Assembly (NCBI GenBank): GCA_902794405.1
Contig: CADBHI010000001.1
Location: forward strand, 1-64,000
Source of the DNA: an uncultured Prevotellaceae bacterium
GTDB lineage: Bacteria > Bacteroidota > Bacteroidia > Bacteroidales > Bacteroidaceae
DNA: 64,000 nt
Reading direction: 5' to 3'
The notes beneath the pieces were generated by a model that had not been told where the DNA came from, made no database searches, and saw only the letters and a program-made list of their open reading frames with translations. The position numbers were made by a program, and so were the translations under genes. This document shows positions 16,724-24,922 of this stretch, piece by piece. How positions within the stretch are numbered: position 1 is the first letter of the stretch; every line of letters begins with the position of its first letter.

Positions 16724-18326
16724 TCAGGATTTCATAGAGTTGCTGCATATCCACATGCTGTCTGACATGTGCTGCCAACCGGTTGTATTGTTCTTCCTTG
16801 AATTCTGCAAAGCTCTGTACTGGAGCAGAACCCTTCACCTTATCCTTCAGCAGATAGTCGATAACAGGCGCATTGTCCAGAAAACCGTGGATATAGGTTC
16901 CTATACAATGGTCGGCCTGCATAATGGCCTCGTCTGTATCGCTGACGCCTTGGTGTATCTCGTAACCCTGACACGCCTGACCATCGAACTGGAAGGTCAC
17001 CTGACGGGTCACCTTCTCAGTAGTGATGGTAGTATGGATGGGCAGCAAGCCGAGTCCAGGCAGGCTGGCAACAGTCCCTTCAAGGCCATCAGGGTCGCTG
17101 ACCATCTGTCCAAGCATCTGATAACCGCCACAGATGCCCACCACCGTCTTCCCGTCGCGATGGGCACGTACAATAGCCTGGGCACAGCCGTTGCGTCGCA
17201 ACTCCAAGAGGTCGTCCAACGTCGCTTTCGTACCAGGCAGGATGATGATGTCGGCACGTCCGATGTCGGCTATATTATTGGTATAGAAGAGGTTGACACG
17301 TGGGTCACGCTCCAGCGTATCGAAGTCGGTAAAGTTGCTGATATGGCGCAACAGCACCACGGCAATGTTCACCTTGCCCTCTGCCAGCTGACGCCGTTTC
17401 TGCTCCAGACTGACGGAATCTTCCTCCTCAATATAGATATCCTTGAAATAGGGAATGACACCTAATACTGGCACCCCGCAGATATCTTCCAGAATCTGAC
17501 GGCCTTTGTCAAACAGGCGCAGGTCCCCACGGAACTTGTTGATGATGATGCCCTTGATGAGCTGCCGGTCTTCCGGAGTCTGCAGCACGATGCTGCCATA
17601 GACGGAGGCAAACACCCCACCGCGATCAATATCACCCACAAGGATGACATCAGCCCCTGCATGACGAGCCATCGGCAGATTCACTAAGTCAGTATCCCTC
17701 AAATTCAACTCAGAAACACTACCAGCGCCCTCCATCACAATGGGGTTATAGCGGGCACTAAGCCGGTCAAAGGCATCACACACCTCCTTTCGGAAATCAT
17801 ATTCTCTCTCCTCTATCCACTCATTCCCGAGCTTCGCTCGCCTACCCGTAGCCTTTCCACTATCCTCTATCCACTCTCCACTATCCTCTATCCACTCTCC
17901 TCTATCCTCTATCCACTCTCCACTATCCTCTATCCTCCCTCCTCTATCCTCTATCCACTCTCCACTATCCACTATCCACTCTCCTCTATCCTCTCTCCTA
18001 CGCCAATACTCGTACGCATCCTTATTGCCTATCGGCCGTCCGTGGAGCACTACCTGACTGGTATGGTCCGACTGCGGTTTCAACAGCAGCGGATTCATGT
18101 CCGTATGACAGGGTACTCCCGCAGCCTCGGCCTGAACGGCCTGCGCACGGCCAATCTCAAGCCCCTCGGGGGTGGCATAGCTGTTGAGTGCCATGTTCTG
18201 CGCCTTAAATGGTGCTGGATGATAACCGTCCTGAAGGAAAATGCGGCACAAAGCCGCCGCCACAACGCTCTTGCCAACGTCGCTGCCCGTTCCTGCCAGC
18301 ATCACAGGGTGTAATCGCTTCGTCAT
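16713..18326 (-). CDS. cobQ: Cobyric acid synthase with an internal repeat insertion
   Basis: 537 residues. The N-terminal ATP-dependent amidase domain opens with GTGSDVGKS (residues 12-20). The class I glutaminase domain has its nucleophile in VGICGGYQ (Cys399). The enzyme amidates four side chains of adenosylcobyrinic acid a,c-diamide. Length exceeds the usual ~490 because residues about 111-174 are a low-complexity insertion of repeated EWIED, DSGEW and DRGEW units, encoded by a degenerate ~21-bp minisatellite. The insertion lies after AYEYW and before LRKEVCDAF-like sequence, at a place expected to be a loop. I chose the start at 18326 because the -7 box at 18358 leaves an upstream in-frame ATG (18356) outside the transcript, and MTKRLHPVM is the canonical N-terminus. 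Confidence 0.92.
   Translation of the reverse strand: MTKRLHPVMLAGTGSDVGKSVVAAALCRIFLQDGYHPAPFKAQNMALNSYATPEGLEIGRAQAVQAEAAGVPCHTDMNPLLLKPQSDHTSQVVLHGRPIGNKDAYEYWRRREDRGEWIVDSGEWIEDRGGRIEDSGEWIEDRGEWIEDSGEWIEDSGKATGRRAKLGNEWIEEREYDFRKEVCDAFDRLSARYNPIVMEGAGSVSELNLRDTDLVNLPMARHAGADVILVGDIDRGGVFASVYGSIVLQTPEDRQLIKGIIINKFRGDLRLFDKGRQILEDICGVPVLGVIPYFKDIYIEEEDSVSLEQKRRQLAEGKVNIAVVLLRHISNFTDFDTLERDPRVNLFYTNNIADIGRADIIILPGTKATLDDLLELRRNGCAQAIVRAHRDGKTVVGICGGYQMLGQMVSDPDGLEGTVASLPGLGLLPIHTTITTEKVTRQVTFQFDGQACQGYEIHQGVSDTDEAIMQADHCIGTYIHGFLDNAPVIDYLLKDKVKGSAPVQSFAEFKEEQYNRLAAHVRQHVDMQQLYEILSDD
17803..17995. repeat. Minisatellite insertion within cobQ
   Basis: About 190 bp built from variants of CTCTATCCACTCTCCACTATC. 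Near its left end a separate small palindrome, CGAGCTTCGCTCG, interrupts the pattern. All copies stay in the cobQ frame without stop codons and give the acidic, Trp-rich repeat EWIED/DSG. Confidence 0.85.
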
Positions 18327-18357
18327 CACAATCCTCTTTTTTGTTACTAACGCCATG

Positions 18358-18365
18358 CAAAGTTA
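18358..18365 (-). promoter_or_regulatory. -7 box TAACTTTG for cobQ-cbiB
   Basis: The minus-strand box ends 1 base before an upstream ATG (18356-18354). Initiation about 7 bases downstream would fall inside that ATG's frame, supporting the start at 18326 and a leader of roughly 25 nt. Confidence 0.6.
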
Positions 18366-18400
18366 CACATATTTTCTAAACTCTGCAAATAAAGCCTTAA

Positions 18401-19450
18401 TTATCTTTCCTCAGGGTAAAACCCAGTTCCGCCAAATTCCGACTCACAAATCAAGCGGGCAAGGTCGTTCAGCGTGAGGCATTGGTGGCGGCTGATGGTG
18501 GTGCGCTCGTTGTGGTGTTCCCACGGAGCCAATAGGAGGAGCTGGCCACGGGCACAGGCTTCCATGCGCTGACCTCCGGGCTTAGCCAGGTCGGTGAAGC
18601 CGTTCTCCTGAAGGATGATCAGCGGCAGGCCCTCATTGAAGGCGGCACGCATGATGTGCTTCTCGCCGGGCGAGATACTGGGCGACACAAGGACGGCACC
18701 CTTGTGGGCCATTGCCAGCAGACGGGTTGTCTCGGCCTCTATCTGCTGGTCGGTCAGTCGGCGTGAGCATTGCACTTGCAGCTTTACGGGGCTGTCGAGG
18801 AGGAAACGGTTGCCAATGGCCGAGAACTGCTGTGCACCTACCTTTAGCCCTCGCTGCACGCGGAACAGGTCGGGGTGTTCGCGCTTCATCAGCAGCCGCC
18901 GCGGGTTATCGTGAAGGTAGTCGAGCCAGCGCTGCAGCTGCCCTTGCCGCAGCAGCAGCTTGTCATTATAGCCCGGAGCAAAGAGCAGCCCGTGCCTCCG
19001 GTCCTCGCCCCGTCCTGTATGTTGCTGTATTACAGCAACAGACGGAACGAGCTCCCTATATGCCTTATTGCAGCCCTGCTTAAAGCCCAGCAGCACCTTC
19101 CCCAAGGGCTTCTCTATCAGCTCCTTCACGAAGAGGATGCCATGCAGGTGGTCGGGCATCAGCTGCAAGCCTACCAGCTTTATCTGCGGGTGACGAATGG
19201 TAATCTCATTCCAACAGGCTTCAACCCTACGCCCAAGCTCCGTCAGCACCACCCTCGGCGCCTCGTCACTACCAACCTCGGCCTCACTGCGCCCTACCAC
19301 TTCCCCCAACAGCGGACGGCGCCCTTCGACCACCATCGTCACCATGTACATTTGCCGTTGCGAGTAGTCGTGCCCCACGCATCGCCGCTGCATGGAGGCT
19401 TTCTTCTCGCCCGCAAAGGCTTTCTGTCGCTCATAGGTTTCCTTATCCAT
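18401..19450 (-). CDS. REP-associated tyrosine transposase (RAYT, IS200-like HUH) with extra C-terminal domain
   Basis: 349 residues. The N-terminal ~190 residues are a Y1 transposase: LMPDHLHGILFV provides the HUH pair His101-x-His103, and WLDYLHDNPRR gives the candidate nucleophile Tyr178 in a form typical of the RAYT group. Domesticated RAYTs process REP palindromes in trans. Residues about 210-345 are an additional domain (AHKGAVLVSPSISPGEK, then NEGLPLIILQENGF, later ARGQLLLLAPW). Its strand-glycine-serine pattern resembles the Rossmann-like fold of DprA/LOG proteins; that is inference. No flanking inverted repeats or direct repeats are visible, so it is not a whole insertion sequence. 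It has its own promoter and is probably a single-copy chromosomal gene. Confidence 0.8.
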   Translation of the reverse strand: MDKETYERQKAFAGEKKASMQRRCVGHDYSQRQMYMVTMVVEGRRPLLGEVVGRSEAEVGSDEAPRVVLTELGRRVEACWNEITIRHPQIKLVGLQLMPDHLHGILFVKELIEKPLGKVLLGFKQGCNKAYRELVPSVAVIQQHTGRGEDRRHGLLFAPGYNDKLLLRQGQLQRWLDYLHDNPRRLLMKREHPDLFRVQRGLKVGAQQFSAIGNRFLLDSPVKLQVQCSRRLTDQQIEAETTRLLAMAHKGAVLVSPSISPGEKHIMRAAFNEGLPLIILQENGFTDLAKPGGQRMEACARGQLLLLAPWEHHNERTTISRHQCLTLNDLARLICESEFGGTGFYPEER

Positions 19451-19455
19451 CGCTG

Positions 19456-19463
19456 CAAAGATA
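19456..19463 (-). promoter_or_regulatory. -7 box TATCTTTG for the RAYT gene
   Basis: The minus-strand box ends 5 bases before the ATG at 19450, predicting a leaderless transcript. It diverges from the plus-strand box at 19508. Confidence 0.6.
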
Positions 19464-19507
19464 CAAAAAATTTTCTGTCATCGTGCTTGTAATTTCATTT
19501 TTTTTCG

Positions 19508-19515
19508 TAACTTTG
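19508..19515 (+). promoter_or_regulatory. -7 box TAACTTTG for the HAD gene
   Basis: The box ends 8 bases before the ATG at 19524, another near-leaderless arrangement. Confidence 0.6.
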
Positions 19516-19523
19516 CCAACAAT

Positions 19524-20237
19524 ATGGAAAAAAAATACAAAGACCTGTTCATCGACTTCGATGATACACTCTACGACACCTACGGCAATGCCGTCATCGC
19601 CCTGCGCGAGACGTTCGAGGAATTCCACCTGGAGCGCTATTTCGACGACCCACAGACCTTCTACGACAACTACTGGCAAACAAACATCAACCTGTGGGGG
19701 CGCTACTCGAAGGGAGAGATTACGCGAGAATACCTTATCATTGAACGCTTCCGACAGCCGCTCAGCAGCGCCAACGGACTTGATGTGACAGAGGCGCTGT
19801 GCCTCGATATCAGCGACCGCTTCCTCGACTTCTGTGCCTCGAAACCTGGCGTGATAGACGGTGCCCACGAACTGATGGACTACCTGCGGAGCCGAGGCTA
19901 TCGCATGCACATGACCAGCAATGGCTTCCACGAAGTGCAATACAAGAAATTAGAGTCCTGCCACCTGCGCAACTACTTTACCACCATCGTTCTCAGCGAG
20001 GATGCTGGTGCCAACAAACCCTCACCTGCCTTCTTTGACTATGCCCTCAGGACCACGGGTGCCGAACGTGCTACCACCCTCATGATTGGCGACAACCTGC
20101 AGACTGACATCCTCGGCGCCCTCAACGCTGGTATCGACGCCATGTTGTTCAACCGATGGGACGTCGACTGTCAAGACTGCCCACAGAAGCCAACATTTGT
20201 GGTGCCGACTCTACGCTCCATCATAGACATCATTTAG
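19524..20237 (+). CDS. HAD-superfamily phosphatase, YjjG-type 5'-nucleotidase
   Basis: 237 residues. FIDFDDTLYDT holds the nucleophile Asp11 and acid/base Asp13; MTSNGF is motif II; the Lys in NKPSPAFF is motif III; MIGDNLQTDI is motif IV. The helical cap between residues 20 and 95 and the overall length match the YjjG/YfnB branch, cytoplasmic pyrimidine nucleotide phosphatases that can also act on other small phosphates. It is monocistronic, with its own promoter and a 200-bp gap before the next gene. Substrate is inferred only from the family. Confidence 0.87.
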   Translation: MEKKYKDLFIDFDDTLYDTYGNAVIALRETFEEFHLERYFDDPQTFYDNYWQTNINLWGRYSKGEITREYLIIERFRQPLSSANGLDVTEALCLDISDRFLDFCASKPGVIDGAHELMDYLRSRGYRMHMTSNGFHEVQYKKLESCHLRNYFTTIVLSEDAGANKPSPAFFDYALRTTGAERATTLMIGDNLQTDILGALNAGIDAMLFNRWDVDCQDCPQKPTFVVPTLRSIIDII

Positions 20238-20251
20238 TTCCGAACAAACCC

Positions 20252-20333
20252 GTTGTCCTTTGTTGTCCCAGTTGTATTTAAACACAACTATAGGCTTGTT
20301 TTTTCTAAGACAACAGGGACAACAGAGGACAAC
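20252..20333. repeat. Nested inverted repeats between the HAD and GH43 genes
   Basis: An 18-bp outer inverted repeat with one mismatch (20252-20269 and 20316-20333, motif GTTGTCC) encloses an inner palindrome AGTTGT/ACAACT (20270-20275 and 20284-20289) and a T run. It lies about 15 bp after the HAD stop and 70 bp before the GH43 promoter box. Confidence 0.6.
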
Positions 20334-20402
20334 ATTTCGTCCCAAGTTATTTTTTACCTTTACAAAAATTCAAAATCTATTGGTGAATTACGATTTTATT
20401 CG

Positions 20403-20410
20403 TATCTTTG
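20403..20410 (+). promoter_or_regulatory. -7 box TATCTTTG for the arabinosidase operon
   Basis: TATCTTTG lies 30 bases before the GH43 ATG at 20441 and is the likely promoter of the GH43-GH127 pair. Confidence 0.6.
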
Positions 20411-20440
20411 CAAACAAATTATCATAAAACAACAATAACT

Positions 20441-22462
20441 ATGAACAAAATCAAGACTTTACTGACTGTCATTCTCATGGCTGCTATCGCAATGCCGACG
20501 TTTGCCGCCAAGAAGAAAAAGACCGTGACTGAAGAACCGAAGGACCCTAACGAGATGGTGGCCTACCTCTTCACCTATTTTAATAGTAACGACCCGAGGG
20601 ACGAGCAGATATGCTACGCCATCTCCGACGACGGCTATAACTACACACCGCTGAATGATGGCATGCCCGTCATCGAGAGCGACACCATCGCCCTGACACA
20701 GTGTGTACGCGACCCTCACATACTGCGCTGCGAGGACGGCAAGACCTTCTACATGGTAGTCACCGACATGCGCTCGGCCTACGGCTGGTCCAGCAACCGA
20801 GGCATGGTGCTGCTCAAGTCCACTGACCTCATCAACTGGCAGCACTCCACCATCAACTTCCCCACCCGCTACACCAAGGAGTGGAAGAACGTCATCCGTG
20901 TGTGGGCCCCCGAGACCATCTACGACCACAAGGCCGGCAAGTACATGGTCTTCTACTCGCTGCGTACCAGCGACCGCGACTCCTACGACAAGATCTACTA
21001 CCAGTATGCCAACGCTGACTTCACCGACCTCGAAGGCGAACCTAAGTGGCTCTTCGACGCTGGCAATGCCACCATCGACGGCGACATCGTCTACAACGAG
21101 GCCGACCAGCTCTACCACCTTTTCTATAAGCAGGAGTCCGGACGCGGCATCTACCAGGCCGTCGCCAAGAATCTGACGGACAAGTGGCAGATGCTCGACG
21201 GCAACGTTGAGCAGACCAAGGAGGCCGTCGAGGGCGTCGGCGTCTGCAAGGCCATCGACGGCAAGTCGTGGATTATCATGTACGACTGCTACGGCAGCGG
21301 CCACTACCAGTTCTGCCGCTCGGAGGACCTGAAGACCTTCAAGTTCGTGCAGAATACTGAGATGAAGGGCAAGTTCACACCACGCCACGGCACCATCATT
21401 CCCATCACACGGGCTGAGAAGGAGCGCCTGCTCAAGGCCTTCCCCAGCTATAAGCAGCCCATCCTCACAGGCTTCCACGCCGACCCCGAGGTGCTCTACT
21501 CCAACAAGACCGGCAAGTACTACATCTACTCCACCACCGACGGCACACCAGGCTGGGGCGGACACGACTTCAGCGTCTTCTCCTCCACCAACCTCATCGA
21601 CTGGAAGGATGAAGGCAAGATGCTCGACGTGAAGGGCGAACAGGTACCCTGGGCCACAGGCAATGCATGGGCACCTGCCATCATAGAAGCCCCCACCAAC
21701 CTCCCCCGACTGGGGGAGGCTTCCGGCGCAGCAACCTCCCCCAGTCGGGGGAGGAAGGAGGGGGCTTACCAGTACTACTTCTATTACTCCGCCCACAACC
21801 CCAAGAGCAACCGTAAGGAAATAGGCGTTGCCGTCAGCGACTCGCCCACAGGTCCGTTCGTAGATAGCGGCTCGCCCATCCTTACCGATGCCGACCGACC
21901 CAAGGAGGCGCGAGGCGGACAGGCCATCGACGTCGATGTATTCCAAGACCCCAAGACAGGCAAGTGTTACATCTACTGGGGTAACGGATTCATGGCCGGT
22001 GCTGAGCTCGACGACGATATGCTCAGCGTGAAAAAGGAGACCATCACCCACCTCACACCAGAGGGCGGCAACCTGCAGACATGGGCCTTCCGCGAGGGTG
22101 CCTACGTATTCTACCGCAAGGGACTCTACTACTTCCTCTGGAGCGTCGACGATACCGGAAGCCCCAACTACCACGTCTGCTACGGCACAGCGAAGTCGCC
22201 TCTTGGACCTATCACCATCGACCCAGAGAACTACCTCGTCATCAAGCAGAAGCCCGAGGACAAGATTTACGGCACGGCCCACAACTCCGTGCTCCAGATT
22301 CCCGGCAAGGACGAGTGGTACATCGTCTACCACCGCATCAACAAGCACTTCGTCAAACAAGACCCTGGCATCCATCGCGAGGTATGCATCGACCGTCTGA
22401 CGTTCGACAAGAAGGGACATATCATTCCTGTTACACCCACTCTAAACGGTCCTGAAAAATGA
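20441..22462 (+). CDS. Secreted tandem glycoside hydrolase family 43 protein
   Basis: 673 residues. A signal peptide (MNKIKTLLTVILMAAIAMPTFA) is followed by two five-bladed propeller units. The first spans about residues 45-330 (CVRDPHILRCEDGKTFYMVVTDM, later WAPETIYDHKAGKYMVFYS). The second runs from about 345 to the end (GFHADPEVLYSNKTGKYYIYST, later AIDVDVFQDPKTGKCYIYWG and GTAHNSV). RDPH, HADP and similar blocks carry the catalytic base Asp of GH43. It probably removes arabinose or xylose side groups from plant polysaccharides in the periplasm or at the surface. Residues 416-442 are encoded by an 81-bp palindromic element (21687-21767) inserted in frame before YQYYFYY. The stop overlaps the next gene's start (ATGA). 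Confidence 0.88.
   Translation: MNKIKTLLTVILMAAIAMPTFAAKKKKTVTEEPKDPNEMVAYLFTYFNSNDPRDEQICYAISDDGYNYTPLNDGMPVIESDTIALTQCVRDPHILRCEDGKTFYMVVTDMRSAYGWSSNRGMVLLKSTDLINWQHSTINFPTRYTKEWKNVIRVWAPETIYDHKAGKYMVFYSLRTSDRDSYDKIYYQYANADFTDLEGEPKWLFDAGNATIDGDIVYNEADQLYHLFYKQESGRGIYQAVAKNLTDKWQMLDGNVEQTKEAVEGVGVCKAIDGKSWIIMYDCYGSGHYQFCRSEDLKTFKFVQNTEMKGKFTPRHGTIIPITRAEKERLLKAFPSYKQPILTGFHADPEVLYSNKTGKYYIYSTTDGTPGWGGHDFSVFSSTNLIDWKDEGKMLDVKGEQVPWATGNAWAPAIIEAPTNLPRLGEASGAATSPSRGRKEGAYQYYFYYSAHNPKSNRKEIGVAVSDSPTGPFVDSGSPILTDADRPKEARGGQAIDVDVFQDPKTGKCYIYWGNGFMAGAELDDDMLSVKKETITHLTPEGGNLQTWAFREGAYVFYRKGLYYFLWSVDDTGSPNYHVCYGTAKSPLGPITIDPENYLVIKQKPEDKIYGTAHNSVLQIPGKDEWYIVYHRINKHFVKQDPGIHREVCIDRLTFDKKGHIIPVTPTLNGPEK
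21687..21767. repeat. Composite C/G-rich palindromic element inside the GH43 gene
   Basis: Terminal arms AAGCCCCC (21687-21694) and GGGGGCTT (21760-21767) enclose two 20-bp palindromes, CCTCCCCCGACTGGGGGAGG (21700-21719) and its reverse complement CCTCCCCCAGTCGGGGGAGG (21735-21754). The 81 bp are a multiple of three and have no stop in the GH43 frame. Confidence 0.9.
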
Positions 22463-24849
22463 GAAGAATACTGATCCTTTCCTCGCTGCTGGCCTTCACC
22501 ATGATGGCTGGAGCACAAGACAAACTCTATCACAATGAGTTTCCACTTGGCGACGTAACGTTGCTCGACGGTCCGCTGAAAAAGGCACGTGACCTCAACA
22601 TCAAGACATTGTTGCAGTACGACTGCGACCGTTTGCTGGCTCCCTATCGTAAGGAGGCTGGCCTGGAGCCGCGAGCCAAGACCTATCCCAACTGGGATGG
22701 ACTCGACGGCCATGTGGGTGGTCACTACCTCACGGCAATGGCCATCAACGCTGCTACGGGTAATGCTGAGTGCCAGCGACGCATGGAGTATATGATTAGC
22801 GAACTGCAGCTCTGCGCCGATGCCAACGCCAAGAACCACCCTGAATGGGGACGGGGCTATGTGGGTGGTATGCCCAACAGCGAACGCATCTGGTCGACAT
22901 TCAAGAAGGGCGACTTCGGCGTATACTTCGGTTCGTGGGCACCGTTCTATAATCTTCATAAGATGTACGCGGGCCTGCGCGATGCGTGGCTCTACTGTGG
23001 CAACGAACAGGCCAAGACACTCTTCCTCGGCTTCTGCGACTGGGCCATTGACCTCACCTCCGGCCTCAGCGACGAGCAGATGGAGCGTATGCTCGGCAAC
23101 GAGCACGGTGGCATGAACGAGGTGCTGGCCGATGCCTACGCCATCACCCAGGAACCGAAATACCTCTCCGTGGCCATGCGTTTCTCGCACCGTCGGTTGC
23201 TCACCCCGATGTCGCAGCGTGTAGATAATCTTGACAACATGCACGCCAACACGCAGGTGCCGAAGGTGGTGGGATTCGAGCGTATTGCCGAGCTGAGCGG
23301 TGACGAGCCTTACCACGAAGCTGCCAGTTTCTTCTGGGACATCGTCACGGGTGAGCGGTCGCTGGCTTTTGGCGGCAACAGTCGCCGCGAGCATTTCCCC
23401 AGCAAGGAAGCCTGTACCGACTTCATCAACGACATCGACGGCCCGGAGACTTGCAATACGAACAACATGCTGAAGCTGACCGAGGACCTGCACCGCCGCA
23501 ACCCAGAGGCACGCTATGCCGACTACTACGAGCTGGCCACCTTCAACCACATCCTCTCGTCGCAGCATCCTGAACATGGTGGCTACGTCTACTTCACTCC
23601 GGCCCGCCCACGTCACTACCGCAACTACTCGGCTCCTAACGAAGCCATGTGGTGCTGCGTAGGTACAGGCATGGAGAATCACGGCAAATACGGACAGTTC
23701 ATCTACACCCACGTGGGCAATGCCCTCTACGTCAACCTCTTTGTCAGCTCCGAACTGTACTGGAAGGAGAAGGGCCTGACCCTGCGCCAAGAAACGGACT
23801 TCCCCTACGCAGAAACCAGCCGCATCACCGTGGTCCAAGCTCCCTCCCCAAGGGGGAGGGCGGGGGGTGGGGCCCTACTTATCCGCTACCCCGGCTGGGT
23901 GAAGCCAGGCCAGTTCAAGGTCAGCGTCAACGGCCAGCCCGTTGACATCATCACTGGCCCCTCCAGCTACGTCGCCATCAATCGCCAGTGGAAGAAGGGC
24001 GATGTAGTCGAGGTGTCATTCCCTATGCACAACAGCATCAAGTACCTGCCCAACGTGCCGCAATATGTAGCCCTGATGCACGGCCCCATCCTCTTAGGCA
24101 TGAAGACGGGCACCGAAGACCTGGCACACCTCGTCGCCGACGATAGCCGCTTCGGACAGTATGCCAGCGGTAAGAAGCTACCCATCAACGAGGCTCCCAT
24201 CCTCATCAACGACAACATCGATGAAATTGCCGCACAGATAAAGGACATTGAGGGACAACCACTCCATTTCATGTTAGAAACAAAAATGGTAAACGGAACA
24301 TCTTCAATACTCCAGCCTTTCTTCGAGATTCACGACTCGCGCTACATGATCTACTGGCTCGCCCTCTCTGAGGACAGCTACAAGAGCTACCTCGATGACC
24401 TGGCCAAGCAGGAACAGGAGCGCCAGGCACTCGAAGCCCGCACTGTCGACAAGGTGCAGCCTGGTGAGCAGCAGCCTGAGACCGACCACAAGATGGAGAC
24501 AGACCGCTCACAAGTGGGCACCAACAACGACGTATTCTTCCGCGATGCTCGCGATGGCCACTACTTCAGCTATCTCATGCAGACAGGCGGAAATACCGAC
24601 CTCTCGCTGCGCCTCAAGTACTGGGGCGTGGGCGAATGGAAGACCCACGAGTTCGACATCTTCATCGACGACGTCCTGGTGAAAGAGGTGAACAACACAG
24701 GCAAATACCGCATCTCCGAATTCAAGTACGAGACCTATCCTGTACCCGCCGATCTCTTGAAAGGCAAGCAGCAGGTGCGCGTCAAATTCGTGGCCAAACC
24801 CCAAAAGCAGATTGGCGAAATCTACGAAGTAAGACTGATAAAGGACTAA
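22459..24849 (+). CDS. GH127/GH146-type beta-L-arabinofuranosidase (DUF1680)
   Basis: 796 residues with a signal peptide (ILILSSLLAFTMMAGAQ). The (alpha/alpha)6 barrel carries GNEHGGMNE and the zinc-thiolate active site expected for this family: Glu330 and Cys332 in GPETCNTNN, and Cys399-Cys400 in AMWCCVGTG, the first of which should be the nucleophile. Known members release beta-L-arabinofuranose from plant arabinans and hydroxyproline-rich glycoproteins. The gene starts inside the stop of the GH43 gene, so the two act as one arabinan-degrading operon. A palindromic element (23837-23876) adds APSPRGRAGGG in the beta-sandwich region. Residues around 650-690 are a charged, low-complexity linker. 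Confidence 0.9.
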   Translation: MRRILILSSLLAFTMMAGAQDKLYHNEFPLGDVTLLDGPLKKARDLNIKTLLQYDCDRLLAPYRKEAGLEPRAKTYPNWDGLDGHVGGHYLTAMAINAATGNAECQRRMEYMISELQLCADANAKNHPEWGRGYVGGMPNSERIWSTFKKGDFGVYFGSWAPFYNLHKMYAGLRDAWLYCGNEQAKTLFLGFCDWAIDLTSGLSDEQMERMLGNEHGGMNEVLADAYAITQEPKYLSVAMRFSHRRLLTPMSQRVDNLDNMHANTQVPKVVGFERIAELSGDEPYHEAASFFWDIVTGERSLAFGGNSRREHFPSKEACTDFINDIDGPETCNTNNMLKLTEDLHRRNPEARYADYYELATFNHILSSQHPEHGGYVYFTPARPRHYRNYSAPNEAMWCCVGTGMENHGKYGQFIYTHVGNALYVNLFVSSELYWKEKGLTLRQETDFPYAETSRITVVQAPSPRGRAGGGALLIRYPGWVKPGQFKVSVNGQPVDIITGPSSYVAINRQWKKGDVVEVSFPMHNSIKYLPNVPQYVALMHGPILLGMKTGTEDLAHLVADDSRFGQYASGKKLPINEAPILINDNIDEIAAQIKDIEGQPLHFMLETKMVNGTSSILQPFFEIHDSRYMIYWLALSEDSYKSYLDDLAKQEQERQALEARTVDKVQPGEQQPETDHKMETDRSQVGTNNDVFFRDARDGHYFSYLMQTGGNTDLSLRLKYWGVGEWKTHEFDIFIDDVLVKEVNNTGKYRISEFKYETYPVPADLLKGKQQVRVKFVAKPQKQIGEIYEVRLIKD
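23837..23876. repeat. C/G-rich palindromic element inside the GH127 gene
   Basis: CCCTCCCC and GGGGGAGGG arms around AA, followed by CGGGGGGTGGGG, in frame. It encodes a Pro/Arg/Gly-rich stretch inserted before LLIRYPGW. Confidence 0.8.
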
Positions 24850-24870
24850 CCCCTTCCCATGACCTTTAAT

Positions 24871-24914
24871 GGGGGAAAAAGTGTAAAAAACAGAATTTTG
24901 AGCACTTTTCCCCC
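24871..24914 (+). terminator. Hairpin after the GH127 gene
   Basis: Arms GGGGGAAAAAGTG (24871-24883) and GCACTTTTCCCCC (24902-24914) with one bulge and an A-rich loop, 21 bp after the GH127 stop. There is no T run. It separates the arabinosidase operon from the capsule promoter and is terminator-like. Confidence 0.5.
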
Positions 24915-24922
24915 ATTTGTTA

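Noticed and set aside
18401..19450. Complete IS200/IS605 insertion sequence
   Set aside because: No TnpB partner and no subterminal hairpins at both ends could be seen. RAYT-specific features fit a resident gene better.
20459..22420. A 653-codon open frame antisense to the GH43 gene
   Set aside because: The sense frame has a signal peptide, GH43 motifs and an operon partner. The antisense frame is Val/Leu/Asp-rich shadow translation common opposite GC-rich genes.
22327..23838. A 503-codon frame antisense to the GH127 gene
   Set aside because: It lies over conserved GH127 active-site codons and has no recognisable motif of its own.
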